Shown: piece by piece, positions 33,172 to 42,993 of the stretch
Numbering within the stretch: position 1 is the stretch's first letter
Layout of the letters: every line of letters begins with the position of its first letter
Assembly (NCBI RefSeq): GCF_020880975.1
Contig: NZ_JAJIWP010000004.1
Coordinates: 124,001 to 188,000, forward strand
Direction: 5' to 3'
Length of the DNA: 64,000 nucleotides
Origin: Mucilaginibacter sp. UR6-1
GTDB taxonomy: Bacteria; Bacteroidota; Bacteroidia; Sphingobacteriales; Sphingobacteriaceae
Notes under the pieces: model-generated
Database searches by the model: none
Told to the model about the DNA's origin: nothing
Seen by the model: the letters and a program-made list of their open reading frames with translations, nothing else
Made by a program: the position numbers and the translations under genes

Positions 33172-36033
33172 TTATTTCTTTTCAGGCATCAGTATTAGTT
33201 TCACCAGGTTTTTACCGCTCAGGTATTTATTGGCAGCATCCTTAGTGCTTTGTACGGTAACCGTTTCGGCTGTTTTAGGGTAGCGTAATATACGGTGAGG
33301 GTCAAGCTGGTATTGCGACCCGCTGGCCAGGTATCCTGCCCAAAAATAGTTTTCGCGCAGTTGCACTTGTTTTGAGCGCATATCCTCCGCCTTGAATTTC
33401 TGGATATCGGTAGCCTGCGCACCGGTTGTTTTGATCTTATTGATCTCGTCCATCGTGGCGGCTATCAGCTTATCCACATTCTCAGGCGCGCAGCCAAAGC
33501 TTACGGTAAAGGTATAGCGGCCTGTAGGTATTTTTTGATACATAGAGCGTACACCCGGCGCGTAAACACCGCTTTCCTGTTCACGCAGGCGCTCTATCAG
33601 TTTAATGTTCAATACTTCCTCCAGGGCATCAAGCTGCATGTTGTTTGATTCGGTATACTCATAATCGCCGCTAAACACCAGTTGTACCGTGCTTTTTTCG
33701 CCGATGCCTTTGTTAACCGTTTTGGTTACTACACCCGCGGGCGGGTAAAGGCCAAGGTCTTTATACGTTTTCTTAGTTTCGGATGATGGCAGGCTGCCCA
33801 GGTAAGTGGCCAGCAGCGGCTTAACAGCATCAATATCAAAGCTGCCCACCAATGTAAACACAAAGCCATTGGCATTACCAAAGCTGCTTTTGTAAAAATC
33901 GTAAGCCTTATCAAGCGAAGCCGCGTTCAAGCGCTCCGTTGTTGGCACCATGGCCCTTGTGTTGTAGCGGTTAAGCACGGCAGATACGGTATCCTGAAAT
34001 ACGCTGTTAGGATCCAAATTGCGGTTAACTAATAACGACCGCCATTGGCTCATGGTTGATTCCCATATATCCTTATCCTTACGTGGCTGGGTAAAATACA
34101 GGTAAACCAGTTCCATAGCCGTACCCAGATCCTTAGTAGTGGCGTTACCGCTAAAACCTTGTGTATAATCACTTATGTATGGTTCAACGGATACGCTTTT
34201 GCCGGTCATCATTTTTTGCAGTTGGATCTGGTTAAACTCGCTTACACCACTGCTGCCTACTACGCCTGATGCCATATTAGCCGAGGTATAATCGGCATCG
34301 CTTACCAGCGAGGTACCTCCATAGCTGTAACCAGTTAATATCACCTGGTTGTTTTTAAAATCGGTAGGCTTTAATATGGCTTTTATACCGTTTTTAAAGG
34401 TAAGTGTTGTTACGCCGATAGAATCGTCACGGGTTTCGTCCACGATCTCACCAGCTTCCGGAATTTTGTCAATAAGCGGTTTGGTGCTCACGTTATCCAC
34501 ATAAGCTGTAACGGTTTTGCCGGCCTCGGCTATCCAGCCTAATAAAACGGCTTCGGTTGGCAATTTTGGCTTTTCGTTATCCGGGGCCTGTACAACTACC
34601 GCGCGACTTTGGCCGGCAATATACCTGGCGGCCATGGCATTCATTTGCTGCAGGGTGATCTTATCCAGGTTATCCAGGTAAAACTGGTACTCCCATGCTA
34701 TACCGGGAATACCGGTACCATTTAAAAAGTTTTGCTGGTATTCGCTCACAAAGTTTGATGAACGGGTTTTGTCGCGTTCCTTGTAGGCATCGCCCATTTG
34801 CACCAGTGCATTTTGCTTAGCACGCTCAAACTCTGTAAGTGTAAAGCCGAACTTGCGGGCGCGCTCTGTTTCGCCCACCAGGGTTTTAACGGCAACTTCC
34901 AACTCCCCGGGGCGGGCCACTACTACAGATGTAAAGGCATCCTGTTTGCCGATAAAATTGCCATAACTGGCGCTGCCGTACAAAAACGGCGGATTTGATT
35001 TTTGCAGCAGCTCGTTTAACCTCGCGTTCAGCATTTGGTTAAATAAGCCGGTACGCATGCTTTGCATATAATCAGTTGTGGTACGGACTTCGGTACCCGG
35101 TAACTTTACAATAATCTGGGCTACAGTGTACGGAAACTCCGGGTCGGTAGCGAATTTCACACTGGTACCCGGTGTGCTGGCCACAGGATATTCAACGCGT
35201 GGTTTTGGCGATGCCGGATTTTTAAGCGGTGAAAATTTTTCTTTAATAAGCTGTTCAACACGTTTCGGATCAAAATCTCCCACGGCAATTACCGCTTGTA
35301 GGTTGGGGCGGTACCAATCGTCATAAAAACTTTTGATGGTAGCCAGGTTAAAATTCTTGATGATATCCTCCTTGCCCTTTGGCAAACGGGTAGCATAGCG
35401 CGAGTTGCTCAGCATGGTTGGCAATACCTGCTGTTGCAGGCGCTCCTGCGCGTTTTTACCACGCAGGCGCAGCTCTTCCAGTATCACACCGCGCTCTTTA
35501 TCCAGTTCAGTTTGATCGAACGATACATAACCTGCCCAGTTAGCCAAAATATCAAACCCGCGCTCAAACACCTTGGCGCTGTCAGTAGGCAGGGGTAATT
35601 GATAAACAGTTTCATCAAACGAGGTAAAGGCGTTCAGGTCGGCACCAAACTTTACACCCGAGCTTTGCAGGTAATTTACCAGCGCGTTCTTCGGAAAATC
35701 GCGCGTGCCATTAAAGGCCATATGCTCGGTAAAGTGTGCCAAGCCTTGCTGGTTATCAGCCTCTAAAATTGATCCGGCTTTGTTAACCAGGTATAACTCA
35801 GCCCGGTTTTGCGGCTGGCTGTTTTGCCTGATGTAATAGGTTAGCCCGTTTGGCAGCTTACCTATAATAACATCTTTATCAATAGGCAGGGTACTTGCTT
35901 TTACCTGTGCGGCGGGGTCGGCGGGTTTTTGTTTGGGCGATGGCGCAGGCTTTTTCTTTACCTGTGCAAAGGCTCCGGTTGAAGCAACGCATAGGGCCAG
36001 CGCCGCAACCGATAGTTTAAAATCAATACGCAT
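33172..36033 (-). CDS. M16 family zinc metallopeptidase (two-domain, periplasmic)
   Basis: A 953-residue pitrilysin-type peptidase. The signal peptide ends near residue 24 (GAFAQ), followed by a Lys/Pro-rich linker. The inverted zinc motif HxxEH is His100-Glu103-His104 in AHFTEHMAFNG, and the third ligand Glu is in RGVILEELRLRGK about 75 residues later. A second, inactive M16 half starts after residue 500. Such periplasmic enzymes degrade peptides; the exact substrate is unknown. It is a single-gene unit, with a terminator shared with the facing lipoprotein gene. Confidence 0.93.
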   Translation of the reverse strand: MRIDFKLSVAALALCVASTGAFAQVKKKPAPSPKQKPADPAAQVKASTLPIDKDVIIGKLPNGLTYYIRQNSQPQNRAELYLVNKAGSILEADNQQGLAHFTEHMAFNGTRDFPKNALVNYLQSSGVKFGADLNAFTSFDETVYQLPLPTDSAKVFERGFDILANWAGYVSFDQTELDKERGVILEELRLRGKNAQERLQQQVLPTMLSNSRYATRLPKGKEDIIKNFNLATIKSFYDDWYRPNLQAVIAVGDFDPKRVEQLIKEKFSPLKNPASPKPRVEYPVASTPGTSVKFATDPEFPYTVAQIIVKLPGTEVRTTTDYMQSMRTGLFNQMLNARLNELLQKSNPPFLYGSASYGNFIGKQDAFTSVVVARPGELEVAVKTLVGETERARKFGFTLTEFERAKQNALVQMGDAYKERDKTRSSNFVSEYQQNFLNGTGIPGIAWEYQFYLDNLDKITLQQMNAMAARYIAGQSRAVVVQAPDNEKPKLPTEAVLLGWIAEAGKTVTAYVDNVSTKPLIDKIPEAGEIVDETRDDSIGVTTLTFKNGIKAILKPTDFKNNQVILTGYSYGGTSLVSDADYTSANMASGVVGSSGVSEFNQIQLQKMMTGKSVSVEPYISDYTQGFSGNATTKDLGTAMELVYLYFTQPRKDKDIWESTMSQWRSLLVNRNLDPNSVFQDTVSAVLNRYNTRAMVPTTERLNAASLDKAYDFYKSSFGNANGFVFTLVGSFDIDAVKPLLATYLGSLPSSETKKTYKDLGLYPPAGVVTKTVNKGIGEKSTVQLVFSGDYEYTESNNMQLDALEEVLNIKLIERLREQESGVYAPGVRSMYQKIPTGRYTFTVSFGCAPENVDKLIAATMDEINKIKTTGAQATDIQKFKAEDMRSKQVQLRENYFWAGYLASGSQYQLDPHRILRYPKTAETVTVQSTKDAANKYLSGKNLVKLILMPEKK

Positions 36034-36214
36034 ATTTAATTAAGGGACATGTATCTAACAACGAAAAACTTAGTTCCGAAAATTAGTAAATTAAACGCTA
36101 TATTGAAACGAAAACCAAAAAAGTTACCTTTTAACAAACCTAAAACACATTGCTCATAAAAATTTAACACAACAGTATACCACTACCGCTGTTAAACCTT
36201 ATAAACCACCTGTT

Positions 36215-36595
36215 ATGAAAGAAGTAAATATGCCCGAAGGCTACCAGGCTGTTATGCCTTATCTGATCTTAAAGGATGCCTTAAAATTTTTCGATTTTGC
36301 CTCGGCTGTTTTTAATGCTGAAAAGAAGACCCGCACCCTGCGCGATGACCAAACGCTGATGCATGGCGAGGTAAGCATTGTAGGCAGCACCATTATGTTT
36401 GCCGAAGCTACCGAAGAATACAAAGTGCAAAATGCAGGCATGTTTGTGTACGTTGCCGATTGCGACAATGCCTACCAACTGGCACTTGATGCAGGTTCAC
36501 AAAGTATAATGCCTCCGGCCGACCAAAGCTATGGCCGCAGCGCGGGCGTTACCGATCCGTTTGGCAATACCTGGTGGATAACATCAGCCCTGTAA
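36215..36595 (+). CDS. VOC (glyoxalase/bleomycin resistance) family protein
   Basis: A 126-residue protein with the paired beta-alpha-beta-beta-beta modules of the vicinal oxygen chelate fold: QAVMPYLILKDALKFFDFASAVFNAEK at the start and DPFGNTWWITS at the end. It resembles the PhnB/YcgJ-like group (VMPYLIL, HGEVSIVGSTIMFAE). Metal-binding residues may be incomplete, so binding rather than catalysis is possible. It converges on the esterase gene with a 2-base gap. Confidence 0.85.
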   Translation: MKEVNMPEGYQAVMPYLILKDALKFFDFASAVFNAEKKTRTLRDDQTLMHGEVSIVGSTIMFAEATEEYKVQNAGMFVYVADCDNAYQLALDAGSQSIMPPADQSYGRSAGVTDPFGNTWWITSAL

Positions 36596-36597
36596 AA

Positions 36598-37395
36598 TTA
36601 TTTTTTGTGTGAGAATAGCCAGGGCAGCAGGTCGGGCTCGGCAAAGGCCTGGGTCCAACTGTCATGCAATGCTTTAGGATATACGGTATAGCGTGGGTCG
36701 CCGCCTGCTTCGCGTATGGCGGCTACCATTACCTCTGAGTGATCAACAGGCACTACATTATCCTTGGCACCATGAAATATCCATAGCGGCACTTTTTTAG
36801 CGTATATTTTAGCGTTAAGCGTATTATCGCCACCGCAAATAGCAAATGCCGCGGCAAATACCTTGGTTTTGCGACGCAGCATCTCATATGTACCCATACC
36901 GCCCATAGACAGGCCGCCGATATATACCTGCTTTTTATTTACATAAGGCTTATCCAGCAATTCCTGGGTTAAACCCATCAGGGCCTTCATGGCCTTGGTA
37001 GGTTCGGCCTTAGCTTCCTGAAAATAGAACTTACGCTTGCCGGATAATGAATCCTTTTGAATATCAACGTTTGACCAATAGCTATCTGCCGGGCATTGCG
37101 GATACACCACAATAGCCTGGTACTGCTGCCTCACCTCCTGCGACAAAAACAAATTAGTACCATACGCCAGTTGCGCCTCGTTATTATTGCCGCGCTCGCC
37201 AGCACCATGCAATACTATTATCAACGGGTATTTTGTATTCGGGTCAAACTGTACGGGGAATAATATGCGGTATTTAAGGGTATCGCCCTTTTCGGCATAC
37301 AAGCCTTTATCAAACGCTGTTTTATCCTGCGCCCGGCCAATGGCGGCAGTTAATACGGTCAATATAAATAATAGCGTACTTAGTTTTTTGATCAT
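36598..37395 (-). CDS. Secreted alpha/beta-hydrolase (prolyl oligopeptidase / PHB-depolymerase-like esterase)
   Basis: A 265-residue protein with a signal peptide ending near residue 22 (IGRAQ). The alpha/beta-hydrolase core shows LIIVLHGAGERGNNN (oxyanion region), the nucleophile elbow GGLSMGGMGTYE with the Ser, WIFHGAKDNVVPVDHS with the acid, and a C-terminal His in LHDSWTQAF. The pattern is that of predicted peptidase/phospholipase esterases found in polysaccharide-degrading Bacteroidota. Together with the divergent GH53 galactanase it could act on plant polymers or their ester groups (inference). Confidence 0.85.
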   Translation of the reverse strand: MIKKLSTLLFILTVLTAAIGRAQDKTAFDKGLYAEKGDTLKYRILFPVQFDPNTKYPLIIVLHGAGERGNNNEAQLAYGTNLFLSQEVRQQYQAIVVYPQCPADSYWSNVDIQKDSLSGKRKFYFQEAKAEPTKAMKALMGLTQELLDKPYVNKKQVYIGGLSMGGMGTYEMLRRKTKVFAAAFAICGGDNTLNAKIYAKKVPLWIFHGAKDNVVPVDHSEVMVAAIREAGGDPRYTVYPKALHDSWTQAFAEPDLLPWLFSHKK

Positions 37396-37600
37396 GTTAT
37401 GGTATTAAGTTGGATGATCCGGAGATCAACAGGTAAACGTAATAATGGTAAATAAAATTGCTATTAGCAAACGATACTGCTTAACATGCCATAGCAAAAT
37501 TGGTTTGCCATCGCCAATGCCACAAAATAATTTTACAACGATAGTGTGTTTAATATAGGTTTGATGATGGTACATTTACAGTCATTAATCATTTTGCCTC

Positions 37601-39001
37601 ATGATGAATTTACTAAAATATATTACATCTATCGCGCTCCTGCTTCCTGCCTTTAGCAGCCTGGCGCAGGATGCAAAACCTACCGAAGTTCAGGTAACGC
37701 CATACAAAACTACCTTTATAGCCAACGGTAAGGATGAGGCCGTGCTGGTAGTAAAGATCATTGATAAAAATGGCAACTATCAGCCAGCCGCGAATTTACC
37801 TGTTGTGTATAAAGTTGTTGGCGATGCCCGTATAGCCAGCATAAACGGCAATACCGGTATTAACAAGCTGCGCACAAGCGATAGTACCTGGAAAACCAAT
37901 TTGCGTGGTGTTACGCGCATCATCCTTAAAGCCGGCAACAACATAGAGCATATAAAATTTGAGGCGAAAGCTGAAGGCCTGTTACCTGGTGCTACCGAGA
38001 TACATGCTGTTAAGCCGGGCAAGCCCCATAAGGTTATTGCTGCTGTATATACTGCCAAAACCACTACCGATAAAATTTTAGGGGCCGATATATCTTTTTT
38101 ACCACAACTGGAAGCCAAAGGCGTTAAATTTTCAGTTGATGGAGTGGAGAAGGATGCTATCACCATTTTGAAAGAGCATGGTTTTAATTACATCCGCCTG
38201 CGTATTTTTAATGATCCGGCGCAGCCGAAGGGATACTCGCCTAACGCTGGCTTTTGCGATCTGGAACATACCAAACAAATGGCCAAACGTGTAAAAGCCG
38301 CCGGACTAAAACTTTTACTTGATTTTCATTACAGCGATTACTGGGCCGATCCGCAGCAGCAATACAAACCCAAAGCCTGGGAAGGCAAAAACTTTGAAGA
38401 ACTGAAAACCGCCGTACATGATTTTACGGTTGACGTGATGCAGCAACTTAAAGCCCAGGGCACTACGCCCGATATGGTACAAGTAGGGAATGAAATAAAC
38501 CACGGCATGATATGGCCCGATGCGCATATAGGTAATCTTGATACACTGGCACAGTTGCTATACTCCGGCATAAAAGGTGTGCAGCAGGTAAGCCCTCAAT
38601 CCATTATTATGCTGCATGTGGCACTTGGCGGACAAGAACTGGAATCGCAGTTTTTTTATGATGCCATGCGCGACCGTAATGTACCTTATGATGTTATCGG
38701 CCTGTCATACTACCCAAAATGGCACGGCACCCTTGCCGACCTGAAGAACAATCTTGCCCTGCTCTCTAAAAAATACAACAAGCAAATTATGGTAGCCGAA
38801 TACACCATGCTTAAACGCGAAGTAAATGACCTCGCTTTTAATGTACCCAATGGCAAAGGCATAGGTTCATTCATTTGGGAACCATTGAGTACCTGGGAGG
38901 CAATATTTGAAAAGGATGGCAAAGCCAATGATTTGATCAGGGTATACCCGGAGATAGCTAAGAAATACCATATTACCCTATTGCCCGGTGTAATGAAATA
39001 A
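37601..39001 (+). CDS. GH53 endo-beta-1,4-galactanase with N-terminal Ig-like domain
   Basis: A 466-residue secreted glycoside hydrolase. After the signal peptide (ends near residue 23) comes a beta-sandwich, invasin-like domain (about residues 28-135). The GH53 barrel then follows: GADISFLPQLEAKG, FNYIRLRIFNDP, LKLLLDFHYSDYWADP, the acid/base Glu298 in QVGNEINHG and the nucleophile Glu400 in MVAEYTM. It should cut beta-1,4-galactan of pectic arabinogalactan. No SusC/SusD pair is adjacent, so it is a lone enzyme, divergent from the esterase across a 205-base gap. Confidence 0.94.
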   Translation: MMNLLKYITSIALLLPAFSSLAQDAKPTEVQVTPYKTTFIANGKDEAVLVVKIIDKNGNYQPAANLPVVYKVVGDARIASINGNTGINKLRTSDSTWKTNLRGVTRIILKAGNNIEHIKFEAKAEGLLPGATEIHAVKPGKPHKVIAAVYTAKTTTDKILGADISFLPQLEAKGVKFSVDGVEKDAITILKEHGFNYIRLRIFNDPAQPKGYSPNAGFCDLEHTKQMAKRVKAAGLKLLLDFHYSDYWADPQQQYKPKAWEGKNFEELKTAVHDFTVDVMQQLKAQGTTPDMVQVGNEINHGMIWPDAHIGNLDTLAQLLYSGIKGVQQVSPQSIIMLHVALGGQELESQFFYDAMRDRNVPYDVIGLSYYPKWHGTLADLKNNLALLSKKYNKQIMVAEYTMLKREVNDLAFNVPNGKGIGSFIWEPLSTWEAIFEKDGKANDLIRVYPEIAKKYHITLLPGVMK

Positions 39002-39061
39002 GCATACCCTCAAACCCTTTGTGCATTACGATAGTTATAACTAAGCATTAATCGCTTTGTT

Positions 39062-39832
39062 ATGAGATCAATATGGAAAGGCTCAATAGGGTTCGGGCTG
39101 GTAAGTATCCCTGTTAAATTATATTCGGCCGTGCAAAGCAGTTCGCTTGATCTGGATATGCTCGATGGGCGCGATCACTCGCGCATAAAATATCAGCGCG
39201 TTAACGAGAAAACCCACAAGGAAGTACCTTACGATAAAATAGTAAAAGGCTATAAGCTTGACGAAGATTACATTGTACTTGAGGAGCGCGATTTTGAGGA
39301 TGCCGCACCCGAGAAAAGCAAGGTGATAGAGATAGAAAGCTTTGTGGATATTGCTGACGTAAACCCGATGTTTTACGAAACATCGTATTACACCGAGCCC
39401 GATACCAAAAACAATAAAGCTTACGCCTTGCTTATGCAGGCGCTCATTAAATCAAAAAAGGCCGGGCTCGCCCGCTTTGTGCTGCGCAGTACCGAAACAC
39501 TGTGTATCGTTCACCCGGTTGAAAATGTATTAGTAGTAACTAAAATACGTTTCGGGCAGGAGATACGCAGCACGGAAGACCTTAACATTGCCGATGATGT
39601 AAAAATCAGTAAAAAGGAGCTGGATGTAGGCCTGGCCCTTATTAACCAATATGCCGAGGATTTTGATGTATCTAAATTTAAGGATGAATATCACGATGAG
39701 CTTTTAAAGATCATACAAGCGAAGGCGAAAGGTAAAAGGCCCACCATTAAAAAACTTAAACCACATACCTCCAAAGGTACCGATTTGTATGAGCAGTTAA
39801 TGGGTAGCCTTAAAGCCAAAAAGGGCGCTTAA
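39062..39832 (+). CDS. ku: Ku DNA-end-binding protein
   Basis: A 256-residue bacterial Ku. Family marks are MRSIWKGSIGFGLVSIPVKLYSA at the start, SRIKYQRVNEKTHKEVPYDKIVKGY and LRSTETLCIVHPVENVLVVTKIRF in the middle, and a short basic C-terminal tail (KAKGKRPTIKKLKPHTS). As a homodimer it binds double-strand ends and recruits LigD for non-homologous end joining. No ligD lies in the neighbourhood; it must be elsewhere if the pathway is complete. It starts 60 bases after the galactanase stop. Confidence 0.95.
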   Translation: MRSIWKGSIGFGLVSIPVKLYSAVQSSSLDLDMLDGRDHSRIKYQRVNEKTHKEVPYDKIVKGYKLDEDYIVLEERDFEDAAPEKSKVIEIESFVDIADVNPMFYETSYYTEPDTKNNKAYALLMQALIKSKKAGLARFVLRSTETLCIVHPVENVLVVTKIRFGQEIRSTEDLNIADDVKISKKELDVGLALINQYAEDFDVSKFKDEYHDELLKIIQAKAKGKRPTIKKLKPHTSKGTDLYEQLMGSLKAKKGA

Positions 39833-40020
39833 TAATAGACACTATGTTTACAACTATGTAGAATAAAACCTACATCAACTGTTTACGTTTTTAACCGGTA
39901 TTTATTAAATCTTGAGTAGGATGCTCATGATAGTATATTTAAATAATAATTTAATATTTACCCTAATAATTAAATTACTGGCATACGTTTTGGCTATAAT
40001 GGGTAAACACATTTACCACT

Positions 40021-40572
40021 ATGGCAACTACAAAAGCAAAAAAGGCTGAAACCGAAACTACTGAGATCGCGGAAGAATCAGCATTGAACGAGTTATTTAT
40101 TGACGAGTTAAAGGATATTTACTGGGCTGAGAAACACCTGGCTAAAGCATTGCCTAAAATGGCAAAAGCGGCTACCTCAGATGAATTGCGCGCGGCTATT
40201 GAAACGCACCGTGAAGAAACTGAAAATCAGATCACCCGTCTTGAATCAGTATTTGAATCAATAGACGAAAAAGCATCAGCTAAAAAATGCGAGGCAATGG
40301 AAGGTTTGCTTAAAGAAGGCGAATCAATTATTGAAGATACCGAAGATGGCAGCATAACCCGTGATGCAGGCCTGATCTCAGCAGCTCAAAAAATTGAGCA
40401 TTACGAGATCGCATCCTATGGTACCCTAAAAACCCTTGCGGCAACTTTAGGTTATACCGAAGCTGCTGACTTGCTTGATGCAACCCTACAGGAAGAAAAG
40501 AAAACCGATGGTTTACTGACCGAGCTTGCTGAAGCCGGCATTAACCAGAATGCCAAAAGCGAAAAGAAATAG
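40021..40572 (+). CDS. DUF892 (YciE/YciF) ferritin-like protein
   Basis: A 183-residue helical protein. After a Lys/Thr-rich start, LNELFIDELKDIYWAEKHLAKALPKMAKAA begins the four-helix ferritin-like bundle. The pairs of Glu and His ligands lie in IETHREETENQITRLE and KIEHYEIASYGTL. YciE/YciF proteins are stress-related and have a di-iron type fold; no enzymatic activity is certain. A 188-base gap upstream carries no gene. It is followed by a terminator. Confidence 0.92.
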   Translation: MATTKAKKAETETTEIAEESALNELFIDELKDIYWAEKHLAKALPKMAKAATSDELRAAIETHREETENQITRLESVFESIDEKASAKKCEAMEGLLKEGESIIEDTEDGSITRDAGLISAAQKIEHYEIASYGTLKTLAATLGYTEAADLLDATLQEEKKTDGLLTELAEAGINQNAKSEKK

Positions 40573-40600
40573 TTTTAGCGATTAATTCAATTTGTGAGTG

Positions 40601-40630
40601 AACCGCTCCCGTAACAGGGGCGGTTTTTTT
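40601..40630 (+). terminator. Terminator after the DUF892 gene
   Basis: AACCGC and GCGGTT form the base of the hairpin, with CCC/GGG inside, followed by seven T. Confidence 0.75.
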
Positions 40631-40671
40631 ATTTAGTGCTTATTACCTATCCAAATTAAATAGCCTACAAC

Positions 40672-40699
40672 AAAAAAGGGGAACATTGCTGTTCCCCTT
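40672..40699 (-). terminator. Terminator after the Lmo0937-like gene
   Basis: On the minus strand AAGGGGAAC pairs with GTTCCCCTT around a six-base loop and is followed by a T-run. Confidence 0.75.
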
Positions 40700-40717
40700 A
40701 GTATGGATATAAATAAT

Positions 40718-40873
40718 TTATACCGCCGTATCTCTGCGGAGAATACCCAGTAACAATGCTATAATAGCAATTACCAGTAACGCGTGGATTAAACCTGTTG
40801 CAGTGTAAGCGAATACGCCAATTGCCCAACCAATTATCATGATCACAGCAATAATATACAGTAGAGATCTCAT
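40718..40873 (-). CDS. Lmo0937-like 51-residue two-helix membrane protein
   Basis: A short gene read from ATG at 40871-40873 to TAA at 40718-40720. The product begins MRSLLYIIAVIMIIGWAIG, has a second hydrophobic stretch (about residues 30-46) and ends in LRRDTAV. It fits the Lmo0937 family of small membrane proteins, often seen near stress genes such as the DUF892 gene here. Function unknown. It has its own terminator, which supports its being real. Confidence 0.8.
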   Translation of the reverse strand: MRSLLYIIAVIMIIGWAIGVFAYTATGLIHALLVIAIIALLLGILRRDTAV

Positions 40874-40962
40874 AGTTTTTTTATTTTATAGTTAAACATT
40901 GATAGATACCCTTACATACCATAAACTGTGCCGAAAGTGACATTACACTGATATATAAATTA

Positions 40963-40996
40963 AAAAAGGCCGCCAACCTATGGTTAACGGCCTTTT
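40963..40996 (-). terminator. Terminator after the M61 peptidase gene
   Basis: On the minus strand AAAAAGGCCGTTAACC pairs with GGTTGGCGGCCTTTTT (two G-U wobbles), followed by T and A. Confidence 0.75.
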
Positions 40997-41018
40997 TAGC
41001 AAACATATTTGCCCTGAA

Positions 41019-42815
41019 TTACAGGTTGAGCCATTTCTTACGTACAGCTAACTGTTTATCGGTAGCGTTATCAGCCTGTTCAATTTTGTATTTTACGCGT
41101 GTGCTTTTAAGCAGGGTAACTGGTAGCACCAGTTGCTTGCCATCGCGTATAACTGTAACGTTTATTTTGTCGCCCGCGTTTTTATTTACAATCAGGTTGG
41201 CCGGATCAGTAACCGGGTTACCGTCAACAGCGGTAATCTCGTCGTTTACATTAATACCATCAACCCAGGCCGAGCTATTGCGGCTTACGGCCGTTACTAT
41301 GATGCGGTTACCGGCGTTTGATGTAGCAATGCCTAATGATGGCGTATTGCTTCCCGCTAACTCATCGCTTACCTTATATCCGGCATAACCTAAATAAGTT
41401 TCGTTGTCCGGAAATTCAACCCCGGTTACATATTTCTTATAAAAATCGTCAAGCTTTTTGCCTGCGAACTTTTCCAGGCCAAGCTTAAACTCGGCATCGG
41501 TGTAACCGCGCTTTTTTACCTTGTAGTACTCGTTATACATGTGCTTCATTACATCATCCAACGAGTATTTGGCGTTTGAGCTGTTAATGATCTCCAGGTC
41601 GAGCATATAGGCTATGATGGCGCCTTTGCCGTAGTATGAAATGGTTGAGTTATTCGAGTTTTCGTTAGGGCGATAAAACTTGATCCAGGCATCAAAGCTT
41701 GATTCGGCGGCTGATTGTATTTTGCTGCCCGGCTGATTATCATGGTTGCTCAGGCTGCCTGCCAATGTATTTACATATCCGTCCGCAGGTAACAAACCGG
41801 CATGGCGCATTGCTTTTGCTTCGTAATAAGCGGTAAAGCCTTCGGCTATCCACAGGTTGGTGGTGTAGTTCTCGTTCTCATAATCAAACGGACCAAGCGC
41901 TATCGGGCGCAGGCGCTTTACATTCCACAGGTGAAAATGCTCATGCGATACCAGCTCTAAAAAGCCCAGGTAACCACGCTCGGTACCATAACCATCGCGC
42001 GAAGCGCCTAATACAGTAGAGCTAAGGTGCTCCAGGCCCCCGCCTCCACGCAAAAAGTTATGCACGATGAATACATAACGCTTGTTAGGGTTTTCACCAA
42101 ATATTTTGGTATGCTGTTCAATTACCTTCGGCATATCCGCTTTAAGGCGTTCCTTATCGTAATTTCCGCCGCCGTACATGGCCACCTCGTAGTTAACACC
42201 GGCTGCCTTAAAGCCGAAAACGTCCTGCGTACCTACTTCAATAGGCGAGTCAAACAAAATATCATAGTTAGGCGCGGTAACTGTAAACTGGTCGCCACCT
42301 ACCGGGTTAAGGCTGGTTGATACGGTCGTCCAGCCTTTGTAAGGTACAATCTTGATAGTTGATGCCTGATCGAGCATACCCTGCGGGTACAAAAACAAAC
42401 CCGATGTTGACAGGAACGCGTGCGACGCGTCAATAAAAGCGGTACGTACCGATATCTCATTAGCATAAACGCGGTATTTAACCGTAAGCTCACTTATGCC
42501 GGTAGTATTTATGCGCCAGGTGTTTTTATTAACCTTACCCGCGTCAATAGCCTTGCCGTTATTCCATGCGGTAAAACCCTCAACGTTTTTAGCAAACTCG
42601 CGCACCAGGTATGATCCGGGTGTCCAAACAGGCATTTTAAGGTTGGTTGTTTTTTGCGTCAGTCCGCTGAGTTTCATCTCAATATCAACGTAGTGCGCCT
42701 GCGCTTCAGGGAAAGTTACCGTGTAGCTGATCCTGGCAGCGGGTGCCGCGTTGGCCGTAATGCTCATTAAATTCAGTGTTAAAAAAGTATAAACTAATGA
42801 TAGAAATTTTTTCAT
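41019..42815 (-). CDS. M61 family metallopeptidase with PDZ domain
   Basis: About 598 residues from the start at 42815 (MKKFLSLVY), which gives a proper signal peptide ending near ANAA; the ATG at 42890 would put 25 unlikely residues before it. An N-terminal beta domain is followed by the zinc motif in LVSHEHFHLWN (HEHFH, an HExxH site) and a downstream WIAEGFTAYYE that supplies the third ligand Glu. A PDZ domain (IIVTAVSRNSSAWVDGINVNDEITAVDG) forms the C-terminal part. M61 peptidases include glycyl aminopeptidases; the substrate here is unknown. Exported, single-gene unit. Confidence 0.93.
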   Translation of the reverse strand: MKKFLSLVYTFLTLNLMSITANAAPAARISYTVTFPEAQAHYVDIEMKLSGLTQKTTNLKMPVWTPGSYLVREFAKNVEGFTAWNNGKAIDAGKVNKNTWRINTTGISELTVKYRVYANEISVRTAFIDASHAFLSTSGLFLYPQGMLDQASTIKIVPYKGWTTVSTSLNPVGGDQFTVTAPNYDILFDSPIEVGTQDVFGFKAAGVNYEVAMYGGGNYDKERLKADMPKVIEQHTKIFGENPNKRYVFIVHNFLRGGGGLEHLSSTVLGASRDGYGTERGYLGFLELVSHEHFHLWNVKRLRPIALGPFDYENENYTTNLWIAEGFTAYYEAKAMRHAGLLPADGYVNTLAGSLSNHDNQPGSKIQSAAESSFDAWIKFYRPNENSNNSTISYYGKGAIIAYMLDLEIINSSNAKYSLDDVMKHMYNEYYKVKKRGYTDAEFKLGLEKFAGKKLDDFYKKYVTGVEFPDNETYLGYAGYKVSDELAGSNTPSLGIATSNAGNRIIVTAVSRNSSAWVDGINVNDEITAVDGNPVTDPANLIVNKNAGDKINVTVIRDGKQLVLPVTLLKSTRVKYKIEQADNATDKQLAVRKKWLNL

Positions 42816-42993
42816 CCGGCAATTTATAAAAATTTGCCCTGAGCAATAAAGTTTTTGTAACACAAATAAGATGTAAAATGGTTGATACATAAAACCTTTT
42901 GTGAGCCAATTACGATTATTTTGTTGCAGATATTACAGGTATCAAATACACATCCTGTAGCTTTCGCTAAGCCTTTGAGGCATATTGTAAATT

